Counted from the stretch's first letter, positions 1 to 8,655 are shown. The stretch: DNA of 64,000 nucleotides from Clostridia bacterium (GCA_910575055.1 CAJTDC010000002.1:1-64000); one strand, 5' to 3'. Notes: generated from the sequence alone by a model not told the origin. A program made the numbers and translations.

Positions 1-89
1 TTGTTTTAAAAAATTTTTTCAGATATTCGCTTTTGTTTGTATGCCTTTTTTTGACTGTATTTTTAAAAGTCTTTTCTGTATTTTTATTT

Positions 90-155
90 TCATATTAAGT
101 TAACAAAACCCGTCAGAACCTCGGCTTGCGCAATGTTTTTCATTTTTTTACTCAT
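90..155 (-). CDS. possible 21-residue leader or truncated peptide
   Basis: A 21-codon frame begins with ATG just after a strong GGAGGTGA ribosome site and starts MSKKMKNIAQ. It lies downstream of the 4Fe-4S gene on the same strand, so it could be a small peptide or the remnant of a longer gene. I recognise no family. The good ribosome site is the only real support, and the rest of positions 1-230 shows nothing else convincing. Confidence 0.25.
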   Translation of the reverse strand: MSKKMKNIAQAEVLTGFVNLI

Positions 156-230
156 AACAGTCACCTCCTGCAATATAATTTGTTTTTGTCTGTCGGATAT
201 ATTCCAAAAACTGAAGAACCGAATCAGAGG

Positions 231-944
231 TTATTCCAGAATCTTTCCATCAATCGAGATAGTGACCACCTGCCAGGGAATGAATTTTCCGCTTGCCTGC
301 AATGCTTTTTTAGCAGCTAACTCCAGTCCGCCGCAGCAGGGAACTTCCATCCGCACAATGGTCACGCTCTGGATATTGTTGTTTTGGATAATCTGCGTCA
401 GCTTTTCGCTGTAATCCACGTTGTCCAGCTTGGGGCAGCCAATCAGCGTAACCTTCCCACGCATAAAATCCTCGTGCATTCTGGCATAGGCATATGCGCT
501 GCAATCTGCCGCAATCAGCAACTTGGCTCCTTCAAAATAGGGGGCACCTACTGGGACCAGCTTAATTTGGCAGGGCCACTGCCTCAGCTGTGACTCAGCC
601 TGCATCGGGGCAGAAGGAGCAGATTCCTGCGAATGCTGGATTCGCTGCATTCGGCTGCCCGGGCAACCCGCATGAACACCAACGGAAGGAGAATTCATTC
701 TGTTCTTTTTTCTCATATTTTCCTGCACAGCCTTTTCGTCATAGGCAGCAGCTTCCCGTTCCACAAAGGAAATCGCACCGGTGGGGCAGGTGGGCAGGCA
801 ATCGCCCAGACCATCGCAATAATCGTCCCGCAGGAGTTTTGCCTTCCCGTTTACCATGCCGATAGCCCCTTCATGGCAGGCTTCGGCGCAGGCCCCACAT
901 CCATTGCACTTTTCTTCGTCTATCTGAATAATTTTCCGAATCAT
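231..944 (-). CDS. 4Fe-4S dicluster ferredoxin-like protein
   Basis: The 237-residue protein has an N-terminal ferredoxin module with CNGCGACAEAC near residue 14 and a second cluster motif, CDGLGDCLPTCP, near residue 43. A CPGSRM motif follows in the middle. The C-terminal half carries conserved Cys-containing stretches (AADCSAYAYA, IGCPKLD, VPCCGG). It probably carries electrons in the cytoplasm. Proteins of this layout are common in anaerobic Clostridia, often beside Crp/Fnr regulators; their exact partner is not established here. It is divergent from the Crp/Fnr gene at 1036 and shares its 91-bp intergenic region, which holds a perfect 16-bp palindrome, so control by that regulator is likely. 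Confidence 0.8.
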   Translation of the reverse strand: MIRKIIQIDEEKCNGCGACAEACHEGAIGMVNGKAKLLRDDYCDGLGDCLPTCPTGAISFVEREAAAYDEKAVQENMRKKNRMNSPSVGVHAGCPGSRMQRIQHSQESAPSAPMQAESQLRQWPCQIKLVPVGAPYFEGAKLLIAADCSAYAYARMHEDFMRGKVTLIGCPKLDNVDYSEKLTQIIQNNNIQSVTIVRMEVPCCGGLELAAKKALQASGKFIPWQVVTISIDGKILE

Positions 945-1006
945 GTTTGCTTCATCCTTTCTCTTGCGTTTCTGGATTTAGTATACTATAATATGAAATG
1001 AAAGTC

Positions 1007-1022
1007 TGTTGTTATAACAACA
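1007..1022. promoter_or_regulatory. palindromic operator candidate for Crp/Fnr regulator
   Basis: TGTTGTTATAACAACA is a perfect 16-bp palindrome in the short divergent region between the 4Fe-4S gene and the Crp/Fnr gene. It touches the AAGGAG ribosome site of the latter. The dyad size suits a Crp/Fnr dimer, so autoregulation and control of the divergent gene are inferred. Confidence 0.5.
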
Positions 1023-1035
1023 AGGAGTGAAAAAT

Positions 1036-1698
1036 ATGAATTTATCCAATACACAACTGTTTCGAGGACTGGAAGAAGCAGAGATTACATCTCTTTTGGG
1101 TTGCCTGAATGCCACAACGCGTAGTTTTCAAAAAGGAGAGGTAATCCTTTCAGAAGGAAACATCACGGAAAATATCGGGATCTTGCTGTCCGGCCTGGCG
1201 GTGATCTCCTGCAACGATATCTGGGGCAATACCAGTATTTTGGGTCATGTTGCGCCCGGCTCTGTATTCGCCGAGGTGTATGCCTGCATTCCGGGGGAGC
1301 CGATGTTGGTTACGGTGTCCGCTGCGGAGGATACATCCATATTGTTTATGAATGTGGGGCGTGTCCTGGCTACTTGTACCAATGCCTGTCCATTCCACAC
1401 AAGACTTGTCCGAAATCTGCTGACTGTCTGCGCTCACAGAAACCTTCAGCTTTCTCAAAGAATCCAGCATACCAGTTCCAAATCCATTCGGGGGCGGTTG
1501 ATGTCCTATTTTTCGGAATGCGCCAAACGCGCCGGGAGCAATTCTTTCCTGATCCCCTACAACCGCCAACAGTTAGCTGATTATCTGAATGTGGACCGCA
1601 GTACCATGTGTAACGAGCTTTCAAAAATGCAAAAAGACGGAATTATTGAGTACAGCAAAAATCAATTTTTATTAAAAGATAGCTTGATGTTTCAATAG
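1036..1698 (+). CDS. Crp/Fnr family transcriptional regulator
   Basis: The 220-residue protein has a cyclic-nucleotide-binding-like beta-roll domain (about residues 10-115) and a C-terminal winged helix (about 145-215) with the helix-turn-helix stretch RQQLADYLNVDRSTMCNELS. The ATG at 1036 is preferred over the GTG at 1027 because AAGGAG at 1022-1027 sits 8 bases before the ATG. The Fnr-type N-terminal cysteine cluster is absent, so the ligand is unknown. Its divergent neighbour is an iron-sulfur protein and the next genes are asrABC, which suggests a role in anaerobic redox control. It converges on asrC with about 95 bp between them and no obvious terminator. Confidence 0.85.
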   Translation: MNLSNTQLFRGLEEAEITSLLGCLNATTRSFQKGEVILSEGNITENIGILLSGLAVISCNDIWGNTSILGHVAPGSVFAEVYACIPGEPMLVTVSAAEDTSILFMNVGRVLATCTNACPFHTRLVRNLLTVCAHRNLQLSQRIQHTSSKSIRGRLMSYFSECAKRAGSNSFLIPYNRQQLADYLNVDRSTMCNELSKMQKDGIIEYSKNQFLLKDSLMFQ

Positions 1699-1793
1699 AG
1701 AGTATGAGTGATTCATTGTATGTTTTCTGATGATCTATTTTATCAAAAAAATACTTTTAAGTGTCCTTCAAAAATCTCTCAAGCTGTTATATA

Positions 1794-2756
1794 TCAATAT
1801 GTTATACCTTTCCAATACATGGGAGTCATAACTTCTGCAATCTCTGGCAGAGTGACATCCCGCAAGGTCCATCGTTTGAACTCCTCAAAACCAGTACGGT
1901 CTACAATGTAGCCAATATGCTCTTTTCCGCCGGGAGCATTGGGGTCGATGTACTCCTTCACATAGTCGTAGGTATTGAGAATGATTTTGATAATACTGTC
2001 TTCGTCCACCCACTTGATGAAATCTTCACCCAGACGCGGGTTCTTTTTGCCAGTTCTACCCAGCAAAGTAAGTCTATAGTATTTCTTTTCACTACGAGTC
2101 CATGCAGCACTCGGACAGGCCAAAACACATTCTCCACAGCCAATGCATCGCCGCTCATCTCGTTGAGAACGGAAGTTGACTGGCTTCAGAGCCTCAACAG
2201 ATTTCTTTTTGCAGGCTTTTACACAGGCCCCGCAGCTAACACAACGATCAGACTCAAGATGAGGTACTGTCATACCCATGATGCCAAAGTCATGCATACG
2301 TACTTTGGCACAATCATTGGGGCAACCAGTCAGAGCAATCTTAAAGTGGAGATCGTTGGGGAAAACAGCTTTTTCAATACGCTGGGCAAGCGTAGTGGTA
2401 TCATAACAGGCGAATGGACAGACACGGTTGCCAACGCAAGCGGTGATATTTCGGGTTCCAGCAGCAGGATAGCCGCAGCCCACTTCATCCTGATTGATCT
2501 CCAAACCGTCAATCAGGCTTTGAAGGGCAGCATTAACCTCTGGCATCTTTTCAAAAGGAATACCAGGAATCTCAAATCCCTGTCGGCTGGTAATATGAAC
2601 TGTGCCATTTCCGAAAGTTTCTGCAATATGCTGAATTTGGCTCAGATATTTGGCATCCAGATGACCATCGGGAACACGGATTCTGGAAGCAGTCATACCA
2701 CGTTCTTTAGTGACACGAAACGCATTCTTTTTTAGTATTTTTGTGTTGATATCCAT
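1794..2756 (-). CDS. asrC: anaerobic sulfite reductase subunit C
   Basis: The 320-residue catalytic subunit reduces sulfite to sulfide. It has the nitrite/sulfite reductase ferredoxin-like half-domain first (about residues 1-120). The siroheme/4Fe-4S region follows, with CVGNRVCPFAC and later TGCPNDC supplying the cluster cysteines. Then come two ferredoxin motifs, CVSCGACVKACKK and CIGCGECVLACP. An AAGGAGGGG site precedes the ATG. It is the last gene of asrABC, 11 bp after asrB. GC content is clearly above that of the AT-rich core genes, which fits acquisition. Confidence 0.93.
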   Translation of the reverse strand: MDINTKILKKNAFRVTKERGMTASRIRVPDGHLDAKYLSQIQHIAETFGNGTVHITSRQGFEIPGIPFEKMPEVNAALQSLIDGLEINQDEVGCGYPAAGTRNITACVGNRVCPFACYDTTTLAQRIEKAVFPNDLHFKIALTGCPNDCAKVRMHDFGIMGMTVPHLESDRCVSCGACVKACKKKSVEALKPVNFRSQRDERRCIGCGECVLACPSAAWTRSEKKYYRLTLLGRTGKKNPRLGEDFIKWVDEDSIIKIILNTYDYVKEYIDPNAPGGKEHIGYIVDRTGFEEFKRWTLRDVTLPEIAEVMTPMYWKGITY

Positions 2757-2767
2757 GTTACCCCTCC

Positions 2768-3562
2768 TTAATCTACTAAAAATTTCCCTTTGGTATAGTT
2801 AAATACTGGACCGTCCAGGCAAACATAGGTGTCCCCAATCTTACAGTGACTGCACTTGCCCAGACCGCAGCACATTTTCCGTTCCTGAGAAATCCAGACA
2901 TTTTCTTCTGGAAGTCCAATATCCAGTAATCCCTGCACGGAAAAGCGCATCATGGCAGGAGACCCTACTACAACAGCCACTGTGTTCTGCACATTATCCA
3001 GTTTGATTTGAGGGATGTACTGAGTAACAAGGCCCACATGACAGGCAACATCCTCTTCTGCACAATCTACCGTAAGGATGATATCCATGTTTTTTTTCCA
3101 GAGCTTCAGATCGTTGCGGAAAAGAATGTCATGCGACGTTTTGAAGCCTGCAATCAGAGTCATATGCCCCCGCTGCTCTGGATGATTGAAAAAGTAATCC
3201 ACCACTCCTCGAACAGGCGATAGACCAGTTCCGCCAGCCATGACGATGATGTCCTTACCTGCATAGTCTGATACATCGAATCTATTCCCATAGGGACCAC
3301 GCAGCAAAAGAGTATCACCCACATAATGTTCAAAAACTTCATTGGTAACCTTGTCCACTCGACGAATGGTTAGATCTACGAAGTTGTCTCCAATACCACT
3401 GACTGATATAGGAGCTTCTCCATATTTAGGAATCGACACTTCAAAAAACTGTCCCAGCTTAACATCTCCTTGAAACTCCATACGGAACGTATACTCAATT
3501 TTTGTGTGCCGAATTACTTCCAAAATTTTGGATGGGAAAGGAATATAATCATTTTTCATCAT
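2768..3562 (-). CDS. asrB: anaerobic sulfite reductase subunit B (FAD/NAD-binding)
   Basis: The 264-residue protein resembles the FNR/dihydroorotate-dehydrogenase electron-transfer subunits. An N-terminal FAD-binding barrel contains [11 protein letters not shown]. An NAD-binding domain with [10 protein letters not shown] follows, and a C-terminal cysteine cluster ([13 protein letters not shown]) binds 2Fe-2S. It passes electrons from NAD(P)H toward AsrC. Its start codon overlaps the asrA stop (ATGA), which indicates translational coupling. The second Met, at 3559, is a possible alternative start. Confidence 0.92.
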   Translation of the reverse strand: MMKNDYIPFPSKILEVIRHTKIEYTFRMEFQGDVKLGQFFEVSIPKYGEAPISVSGIGDNFVDLTIRRVDKVTNEVFEHYVGDTLLLRGPYGNRFDVSDYAGKDIIVMAGGTGLSPVRGVVDYFFNHPEQRGHMTLIAGFKTSHDILFRNDLKLWKKNMDIILTVDCAEEDVACHVGLVTQYIPQIKLDNVQNTVAVVVGSPAMMRFSVQGLLDIGLPEENVWISQERKMCCGLGKCSHCKIGDTYVCLDGPVFNYTKGKFLVD

Positions 3563-4575
3563 TGTTCAGTCACCTCCGTCATAGCACTCTGCAATTTGTT
3601 GATGCAACCTGAAAATGAGATATACTCCGGACAGATATCGTCGCATCGTCCGCAACCCACACACATGTGATAGCCATTGCGTTGTTTGTAGTCCAATACC
3701 TTATGCAGTACCTTGAACCGCATCCGTTCTCCGTTTTTTTTCCGATAACTGCCGCCACCGGCCACATCGGTAAAGCCATCTACCATACAGGAGGCCTAGA
3801 TACGACGGCGCTCTCCAACCTTGCCATTCTCACTATAAAAGAGATCCTGCATAGTAAAGCAGGTACAGGTAGGACAGACAAAATTGCAACGTCCACAGTT
3901 GATGCAGCGGCTGTCGTATTCCTTCCACATAGTGCTTTTGGACACCTCTGCGGTCAGATGTTCCGGGATTTGCACGGTGACATTGTTTTCTTTCACATGG
4001 CTCGGAATAACCTCCAACCGAGGGACCTCCGTAGCTTCCAACTGCTTCGCCCATGTTTCATCTTTGCAGTCTACCAGGTAGGTACCATCGGGTTGGAAAT
4101 CAATGCTCATGTCATAATTGGTGCTTACATTGGTGCCCATGCTGACACAGAAGCAGTTTTCAAAAGAGTGAGCACAGCCCATTAGAACAATTTTGATACT
4201 TTCCCGTAGGCGCTGATAGTAGTAATCAGCAGGGCCGTTGTGCAGGTACATATCGTCCAGTCGCTTGAGCACATGGAGATCACAGCTGCGCAGGAAAATG
4301 ACCGCCCCTTTCTTGGGAACATCTGCTTCTTTGGTTTCTCCTTCTGTAAAGAAAAACAGGGTTTGGGAAACAGGGGTCAGAATTTCCTTAAAGGAATAAT
4401 CAGATTTTTTATCAAACACGATTTCATCAGCATGTTTGATCTCACCGTAGCGAACACAATCTGTATCAGAAAAACGCCCGCCGCCAGAAAACTTGCGGGG
4501 AGCATAGATATGGTAATTTGTTTGCCATGTCTGAAATAATGCGTTCAGTTGTATGTCGGTAACATGAAAGCCCAT
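3559..4575 (-). pseudogene. asrA: anaerobic sulfite reductase subunit A, interrupted by amber stop
   Basis: The frame encodes a full-length AsrA (about 338 residues) but is stopped by TAG at 3796-3798, after GERRRI. The same frame continues with [10 protein letters not shown] to the normal end. The first part holds LRSCDLHVLKRLD and the first 4Fe-4S motif, CINCGRCNFVCPTC. The part beyond the stop holds the second, [15 protein letters not shown] Gln codon CAG changed to TAG explains it. The ATG at 3786 has no good ribosome site, so a restart is unlikely. Without the second cluster, electron transfer into AsrBC should fail unless the stop is read through or is a sequencing error. Confidence 0.85.
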
Positions 4576-4629
4576 AGATTTTCCTCCTTATACTTAAATC
4601 TGTTTATAACGATCATGAAAAGTGTACCA

Positions 4630-4670
4630 TAAATAAAAAAAGAGCCATGTTGCATACGCAACGTGGCTCT
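4630..4670 (-). terminator. terminator of the second Crp/Fnr gene
   Basis: Read on the minus strand, AGAGCCACGTTGC pairs with GCAACATGGCTCT around a 4-base loop, and a T-rich run follows. It lies downstream of the Crp/Fnr gene at 4777-5436. The inner part of the stem doubles as a GTTGC-N4-GCAAC dyad, listed separately. Confidence 0.7.
4649..4662. promoter_or_regulatory. GTTGC-N4-GCAAC box upstream of asrA
   Basis: GTTGCATACGCAAC lies 74-87 bp upstream of the asrA start. The identical half-sites with the same 4-base spacer occur at 5482-5495, upstream of the Crp/Fnr gene. The shared dyad is best read as the binding site of that regulator, marking asrABC as its target. It also forms the core of a terminator stem, so some of its symmetry could be structural. 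Confidence 0.5.
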
Positions 4671-4776
4671 AAATTTGTGATAGAGTAGTAATTATCCAAT
4701 AGAAAGTTATAATGCCTTAGAAATGCAGGTTTACTCTTCCTTTTTAAGATAAAAATTTTCTAATTTATATAATTAC

Positions 4777-5436
4777 TTATAGCAACAGAAAGGTGTTTTT
4801 TTCATAAGAAATCAGTCCGTCCTTTTGCATATAAGATAGTTCCCGAGTCAATGCACTACGGTCGGCGCAGAGATATTCAGCCAATTCTAATCTTCCTAAA
4901 GAAATAGTAAAATGTTTACTACTTTGTTCTATTGACTGCTGCTGCAAATAGGTCATAATTTTCTCACGCAATGTCTTTTTTGAAATTATTTCGATTTTAT
5001 GCATTAGTTGAACATTTTTGTCACCAATTAATCGAACCATATTTTCAATTAGCCGATGATGAAATGTACAGCTCATTTTACAAGAGTGAATAATTTTGTA
5101 AAAAGGTAAGAATAGTATGGTGCAGGGGGTGGCAGCTAAAAAGCTGACATGTGCATCAAGATGACTGCCACAAGCAAAAGATTCTCCAAATAGTTCCCCA
5201 TTTTTCATTGTAACAAGAAGAGTTGGGTATCCTTCTACATCTTCTTTAATCATATGAACTATTCCAGATAATATAATACCAACGTTTCGTACTTCATTGC
5301 TCTCTAAAAGAATAATTTCATCTTTTTGATAGTCTTTCTGAAAACTTCCCAGACAACTCAACATGGCAGGCAAATCTTCTTGACAGATACCGGTAAATAG
5401 TGGTAGCAAAGCAAGCTGTTGAAAATCAAGTTGCAT
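4777..5436 (-). CDS. Crp/Fnr family regulator, likely regulator of asr operon
   Basis: The 219-residue protein has a beta-roll sensor domain and a C-terminal winged helix with RLELAEYLCADRSALTRELS. It is related to the Crp/Fnr protein at 1036. The start MQLDFQQ is chosen because AAGGAG lies 8 bases upstream; a longer frame opening at 5478 lacks such a site. The Fnr N-terminal Cys cluster is absent. A GTTGC-N4-GCAAC dyad lies about 46-60 bp upstream of the start and recurs before asrA. This pattern suggests autoregulation plus control of sulfite reduction. It is divergent from the HD-domain gene at 5566. Confidence 0.85.
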   Translation of the reverse strand: MQLDFQQLALLPLFTGICQEDLPAMLSCLGSFQKDYQKDEIILLESNEVRNVGIILSGIVHMIKEDVEGYPTLLVTMKNGELFGESFACGSHLDAHVSFLAATPCTILFLPFYKIIHSCKMSCTFHHRLIENMVRLIGDKNVQLMHKIEIISKKTLREKIMTYLQQQSIEQSSKHFTISLGRLELAEYLCADRSALTRELSYMQKDGLISYEKNTFLLL

Positions 5437-5481
5437 ATGTATTTCTCCTTTTGACATTAAGTATATCATTTTATTCAATGC

Positions 5482-5495
5482 GTTGCAAGCGCAAC
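5482..5495. promoter_or_regulatory. GTTGC-N4-GCAAC box upstream of Crp/Fnr gene
   Basis: GTTGCAAGCGCAAC matches the half-sites and spacing of the box upstream of asrA. A second dyad, CAACAT-N4-ATGTTG, overlaps its right side at 5492-5507. The pair lies in the divergent region between the Crp/Fnr gene and the HD-domain gene and could control both. Confidence 0.5.
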
Positions 5496-5565
5496 ATAAA
5501 AATGTTGTAATTTGCTATATCATAAAAAAATATAAGAATTATTTTAGGAAAGGATACTTATTAAG

Positions 5566-6069
5566 GTGATCAATAACGAAGCTTATCTTTTATATAATGT
5601 ACTGTGCTATGAAGATGGTCATTCCAGGCGCACACAACATATACTCAAAGTTTATGCATTGGCTAAATTGCTTGGTGAACGAGAAAAAATTTCAGTTGAA
5701 GAACAACAGATTTTACAAGCAGCAGCTATTTTACATGATATTGCTATTAAGTACTGTAAGGAGCATTACAATGGGGATGCCAGTCAAGATAAACAGAAGC
5801 AGGTAGCTCCTTTCCTTGAGAAACGCTTTTTGAAGGCAGCCAACTATCTTCCATCTTATGTGCCTAAGATTATTGAATTGGTTAATTGTCATCATGATTA
5901 TGATAAACCAAAAAGTAGGCTTTTACAACTTTTAATCGAAGCAGATCTCATCGTGAATTGCTATGAAAATCGACCTGATCACGAAAATATGAAACTTATT
6001 AAAGAAATTTTTCAAACAAAAGGAGGGACAAAACTATTGGAACTTTGCTTGAAAGAGCAAATGGAGTAA
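5566..6069 (+). CDS. HD domain protein (putative phosphohydrolase)
   Basis: The 167-residue protein is a small HD-superfamily metal-dependent phosphohydrolase. Visible motifs are RRTQHILKV (first His), AAILHDIAIK (the HD pair) and NCHHDYDKP (later His residues). The substrate is unknown. The GTG start follows GGAAAGGA by about 11 bases. It opens a plus-strand run with a second HD gene and pdxK, and is divergent from the Crp/Fnr gene. Confidence 0.75.
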   Translation: MINNEAYLLYNVLCYEDGHSRRTQHILKVYALAKLLGEREKISVEEQQILQAAAILHDIAIKYCKEHYNGDASQDKQKQVAPFLEKRFLKAANYLPSYVPKIIELVNCHHDYDKPKSRLLQLLIEADLIVNCYENRPDHENMKLIKEIFQTKGGTKLLELCLKEQME

Positions 6070-6081
6070 TAGGAGAAATTT

Positions 6082-6585
6082 ATGAATCAGATAGAAAAAA
6101 TTGATATGCTGGAACAAGAAATGATACATTTTAATCGAAATGATCCTAAACGTATTCAGCATCTAATGAAGGTACATCGTTTTGCACAGATAATTGGACG
6201 AAAGGAGCATTTGGATGAGCATACACAGTTCTTAACCTAATGTGCAGCATTGGTTCATGATATTGGTATTCGACCGGCAGAGGAAAAGTATGGAATTTGC
6301 AATGGGAGATTACAGGAGCAAGAAGGTCCTCTTTATGCCCGCAAAATGCTGGGAGAGTTGGGATTTGAGGAAGCAGACATCGATCGAATCTGCTATTTAG
6401 TAGGACATCATCATACTTACACAGATATAGACGGTATTGACTATCAGATTCTTGTGGAAGCAGATCTTTTGGTAAATTTTTATGAAGATAATCTGGAAAA
6501 AAACATAATAGAAACCACATTGCAGAAGATTTTTCAAACAGAGTCAGGAAAAACACTGTGCAGACTTTGTTATTTCGGTCACTGA
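6082..6585 (+). pseudogene. second HD domain protein, broken by in-frame TAA
   Basis: An ATG at 6082 after an AGGAGAAA site opens a frame (NQIEKIDMLEQEM) that stops at TAA 6238-6240. The same frame then continues as CAALVHDIGIRPAEEKYG to 6585. Together the parts give a 167-codon HD-domain protein parallel to the upstream gene: H and HD motifs, then a GHHHTY motif. The stop falls just before the HD pair, so the first fragment is inactive. CAA to TAA is the simplest explanation. The pair looks like a tandem duplication with one copy decayed. Confidence 0.75.
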
Positions 6586-6591
6586 GGAAAT

Positions 6592-7437
6592 ATGGCTATG
6601 GCGAATAAAAAGCAAACTCAAATTTTATTGATCAATGATATAGCAGGTTATGGCAAGGTCGCCTTATCTGTCATGATTCCTGTTTTATCTCACTTGAAAT
6701 TTGAAACTTTCAATTTACCTACTGCACTTGTTTCCAACACTCTGGATTATGGTCAGTTTGATATTCTGGATACAACAGAATATATGGAAAATACGCTTCT
6801 GGTATGGAAGAAACTCATGTTTTCTTTCGACGCAATCTGTACCGGATTTATTGTGTCGGAAAGGCAGTCATCTCTTGTATATGAATACTGCAAGGAACAA
6901 CAAAAATCAGGTACTTCGATTTTTGTTGATCCAATTATGGGAGATGACGGAAAACGATACAATGGTGTAACAAATCAAGTAGTCACTTACATGAAACGGT
7001 TGTGTTCTATTGCAGATGTGATTGTCCCCAATATTACGGAGGCGTGCTTTTTATCCGAATACACAGTTAAACACACTTACTCTGAACCGGAAATTGACGT
7101 AATCGCAAATCGACTACATACGCTTGGTGCTAAATCCGTTGTGATTACAAGCGCAAATATCAATGGAAGAATGTTTACTGTTGTAAAAAGCTCTCCGAAA
7201 AATTCGTGTATCTTGCTTCCTTATGAAGAAATACCGGTGCGTTTTCCAGGTACAGGGGATATTTTTATGGCGATTGTAGTAGGGCATTATTTAAAATCAA
7301 GCCAGATTTTAGAGAGCGTACAAAGTGCAATGAGACAACTCGAAAAAATTATTTATGCTAATCTACATGATACTGACAAATACAAGGGAATTCCCATTGA
7401 ACAATTTTTGGAGGAAATTAACGATGAAAAAGCCTAA
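6592..7437 (+). CDS. pdxK: pyridoxamine/pyridoxal kinase
   Basis: The 281-residue protein belongs to the PfkB/ribokinase-fold kinases of vitamin B6 salvage and phosphorylates pyridoxal, pyridoxamine or pyridoxine using ATP. The N-terminal INDIAGYGKVALS and the C-terminal FPGTGDIFMA (anion hole and catalytic Asp) are diagnostic, with VDPIMGDDGK in between. The start at 6592 has GAGGAA upstream; the Met at 6598 is an alternative. Its end overlaps the start of the TIGR04076 gene. Other subfamily specificities cannot be excluded by eye. Confidence 0.85.
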   Translation: MAMANKKQTQILLINDIAGYGKVALSVMIPVLSHLKFETFNLPTALVSNTLDYGQFDILDTTEYMENTLLVWKKLMFSFDAICTGFIVSERQSSLVYEYCKEQQKSGTSIFVDPIMGDDGKRYNGVTNQVVTYMKRLCSIADVIVPNITEACFLSEYTVKHTYSEPEIDVIANRLHTLGAKSVVITSANINGRMFTVVKSSPKNSCILLPYEEIPVRFPGTGDIFMAIVVGHYLKSSQILESVQSAMRQLEKIIYANLHDTDKYKGIPIEQFLEEINDEKA

Positions 7438-7690
7438 AATTAAAATCAGTTTAATAGATCAAAAGGGACAGATGGGGTGCCATCGTGGTCATCGAATTGG
7501 AGATACCTTTGACTTTGATACCGAAAGAGGCGCTCTCTGCCCAATGGCCATGCACGTGGCTTTCCCTTACATTGACATTCTGCGGTATGGGGGAAAACTC
7601 CCCAGCCAATCAGATGGCTCAGTTGTTTTTTGTTGCCCAGATGTAGATGTGATTAATGTTTTTAGAATCGAAGTAGAGGAAGCTGATTAA
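7424..7690 (+). CDS. TIGR04076 family protein
   Basis: The 88-residue protein starts at ATG 7424, 9 bases after GGAGG, inside the end of pdxK. It has the family features: a CHRGHRIGD segment, CPMAMHVAFPYI, a glycine-proline turn (GGKLP) and a closing CPDVDVINVFRIE segment. The conserved cysteines suggest metal or redox binding, but the family has no assigned function that I know of. The overlap suggests co-translation with pdxK. Confidence 0.75.
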   Translation: MKKPKIKISLIDQKGQMGCHRGHRIGDTFDFDTERGALCPMAMHVAFPYIDILRYGGKLPSQSDGSVVFCCPDVDVINVFRIEVEEAD

Positions 7691-7752
7691 AAAAATCTTA
7701 TATAGACCAAATAAATTTGCAGAGATAGCAATAAGAGTGGGGGGGATATATT

Positions 7753-8451
7753 CTGAGTAAAAGTATTTTAATAATAGATGATGATCTAACTCTATATCAT
7801 AAAATAAAAGAGGCAATGCAACATGAATTCTCTGAAATTTACTGTACAAATTCATTAGTTCAAAGTTTCTCTATTTTATCAAAACATGATATTTGCATTG
7901 TTATTATGGATGCCTTTTTATCGGAAATAGATGGTTTAAGATTTTTAAAATATATTCGGGAATATAAATCGGTTCCTGTTTTAGTTATATCATCCTCCAA
8001 CAACGATAAAGTAGAAGCATACAAAGCAGGTGCAATAGGTTTTATTAATAAGCCATATTGCTTAGAAGAATGTTTAGCTCATACTGAATCAATTATGCGT
8101 TTATATTTAGAATTACAAACTAAACAAACATCCCATCAGACATTGGATTTCGGAATGAAACTATTAATTGATTCTGAAAAACATCGTGTGGTATTAAATG
8201 GAAAGGTTGTAAAATTAACTCGAAAAGAATTTGATATTCTTCTCTGTCTTGTAAATCATGCAGGACAAATTTTAAGTAGAGAGCAGTTATATCAAATGGT
8301 ATGGAAAGAAGATATTTCTTATAATATAGATGAATTAGTTAAGGCTCACATCAAATCTTTGAGAAAAAAATTAGCTTTTGGTGGAAAAGAATATATTAAA
8401 AATGAGTGGGGAGTAGGATATAGATTCCTTTTGGATGAAGAACAGCTGTAA
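7753..8451 (+). CDS. OmpR-type response regulator with non-ATG start
   Basis: The 232-residue protein has a receiver domain with the acidic pocket IIDDD at residues 7-11, the phospho-acceptor Asp near residue 53 (IVIMDAF) and the conserved Lys in INKPY. A winged-helix DNA-binding domain follows, ending NEWGVGYRFL. The first in-frame ATG, at 7816, would remove the acidic pocket. The true start is therefore probably CTG 7753 (or ATT 7750), 7 bases after a G-rich ribosome site. No histidine kinase gene is adjacent, so it is an orphan here. Confidence 0.8.
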   Translation: MSKSILIIDDDLTLYHKIKEAMQHEFSEIYCTNSLVQSFSILSKHDICIVIMDAFLSEIDGLRFLKYIREYKSVPVLVISSSNNDKVEAYKAGAIGFINKPYCLEECLAHTESIMRLYLELQTKQTSHQTLDFGMKLLIDSEKHRVVLNGKVVKLTRKEFDILLCLVNHAGQILSREQLYQMVWKEDISYNIDELVKAHIKSLRKKLAFGGKEYIKNEWGVGYRFLLDEEQL

Positions 8452-8471
8452 CTATTATAGCTGTTCTTTTC
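8440..8471 (+). terminator. terminator of response regulator gene
   Basis: GAACAGCT (overlapping the last codons) pairs with AGCTGTTC across an 11-base loop, followed by TTTT. Confidence 0.65.
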
Positions 8472-8563
8472 ATTATAAAAATAAAAATTCCCGAAATCCA
8501 CCTTGTTTTTTCCCTGAAAAATCCCGACTGTTTGATAAAATATTTTTATAACAATGATTATTA

Positions 8564-8592
8564 CCCGTCAAAAAAAACGGTATCTTGACGGG
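8564..8592. repeat. inverted repeat at the left edge of the element
   Basis: CCCGTCAA and TTGACGGG face each other across a 13-base loop. It lies near the point where base composition changes and could mark the element end or be part of a small RNA or a terminator. Confidence 0.4.
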
Positions 8593-8616
8593 CTATAAAG
8601 ACACGCCCATATCCAT

Positions 8617-8655
8617 CCCCCCTTCAAGCTCCGTTTGAGCAAGGAGGGGTGTTTT
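8617..8655 (+). terminator. strong hairpin terminator in the element leader
   Basis: CCCCCCTT pairs with AAGGAGGGG, enclosing an inner GCTC/GAGC stem, and is followed by TTTTTA. It lies in the gene-free stretch 8452-8934, which has no convincing gene but three successive hairpins (8564, 8617, 8811). Confidence 0.6.

Noticed and set aside
1..89. Gene continuing from the small frame at 90-155
   Set aside because: Reading onward in any frame meets stops within a few dozen codons and no motif appears.
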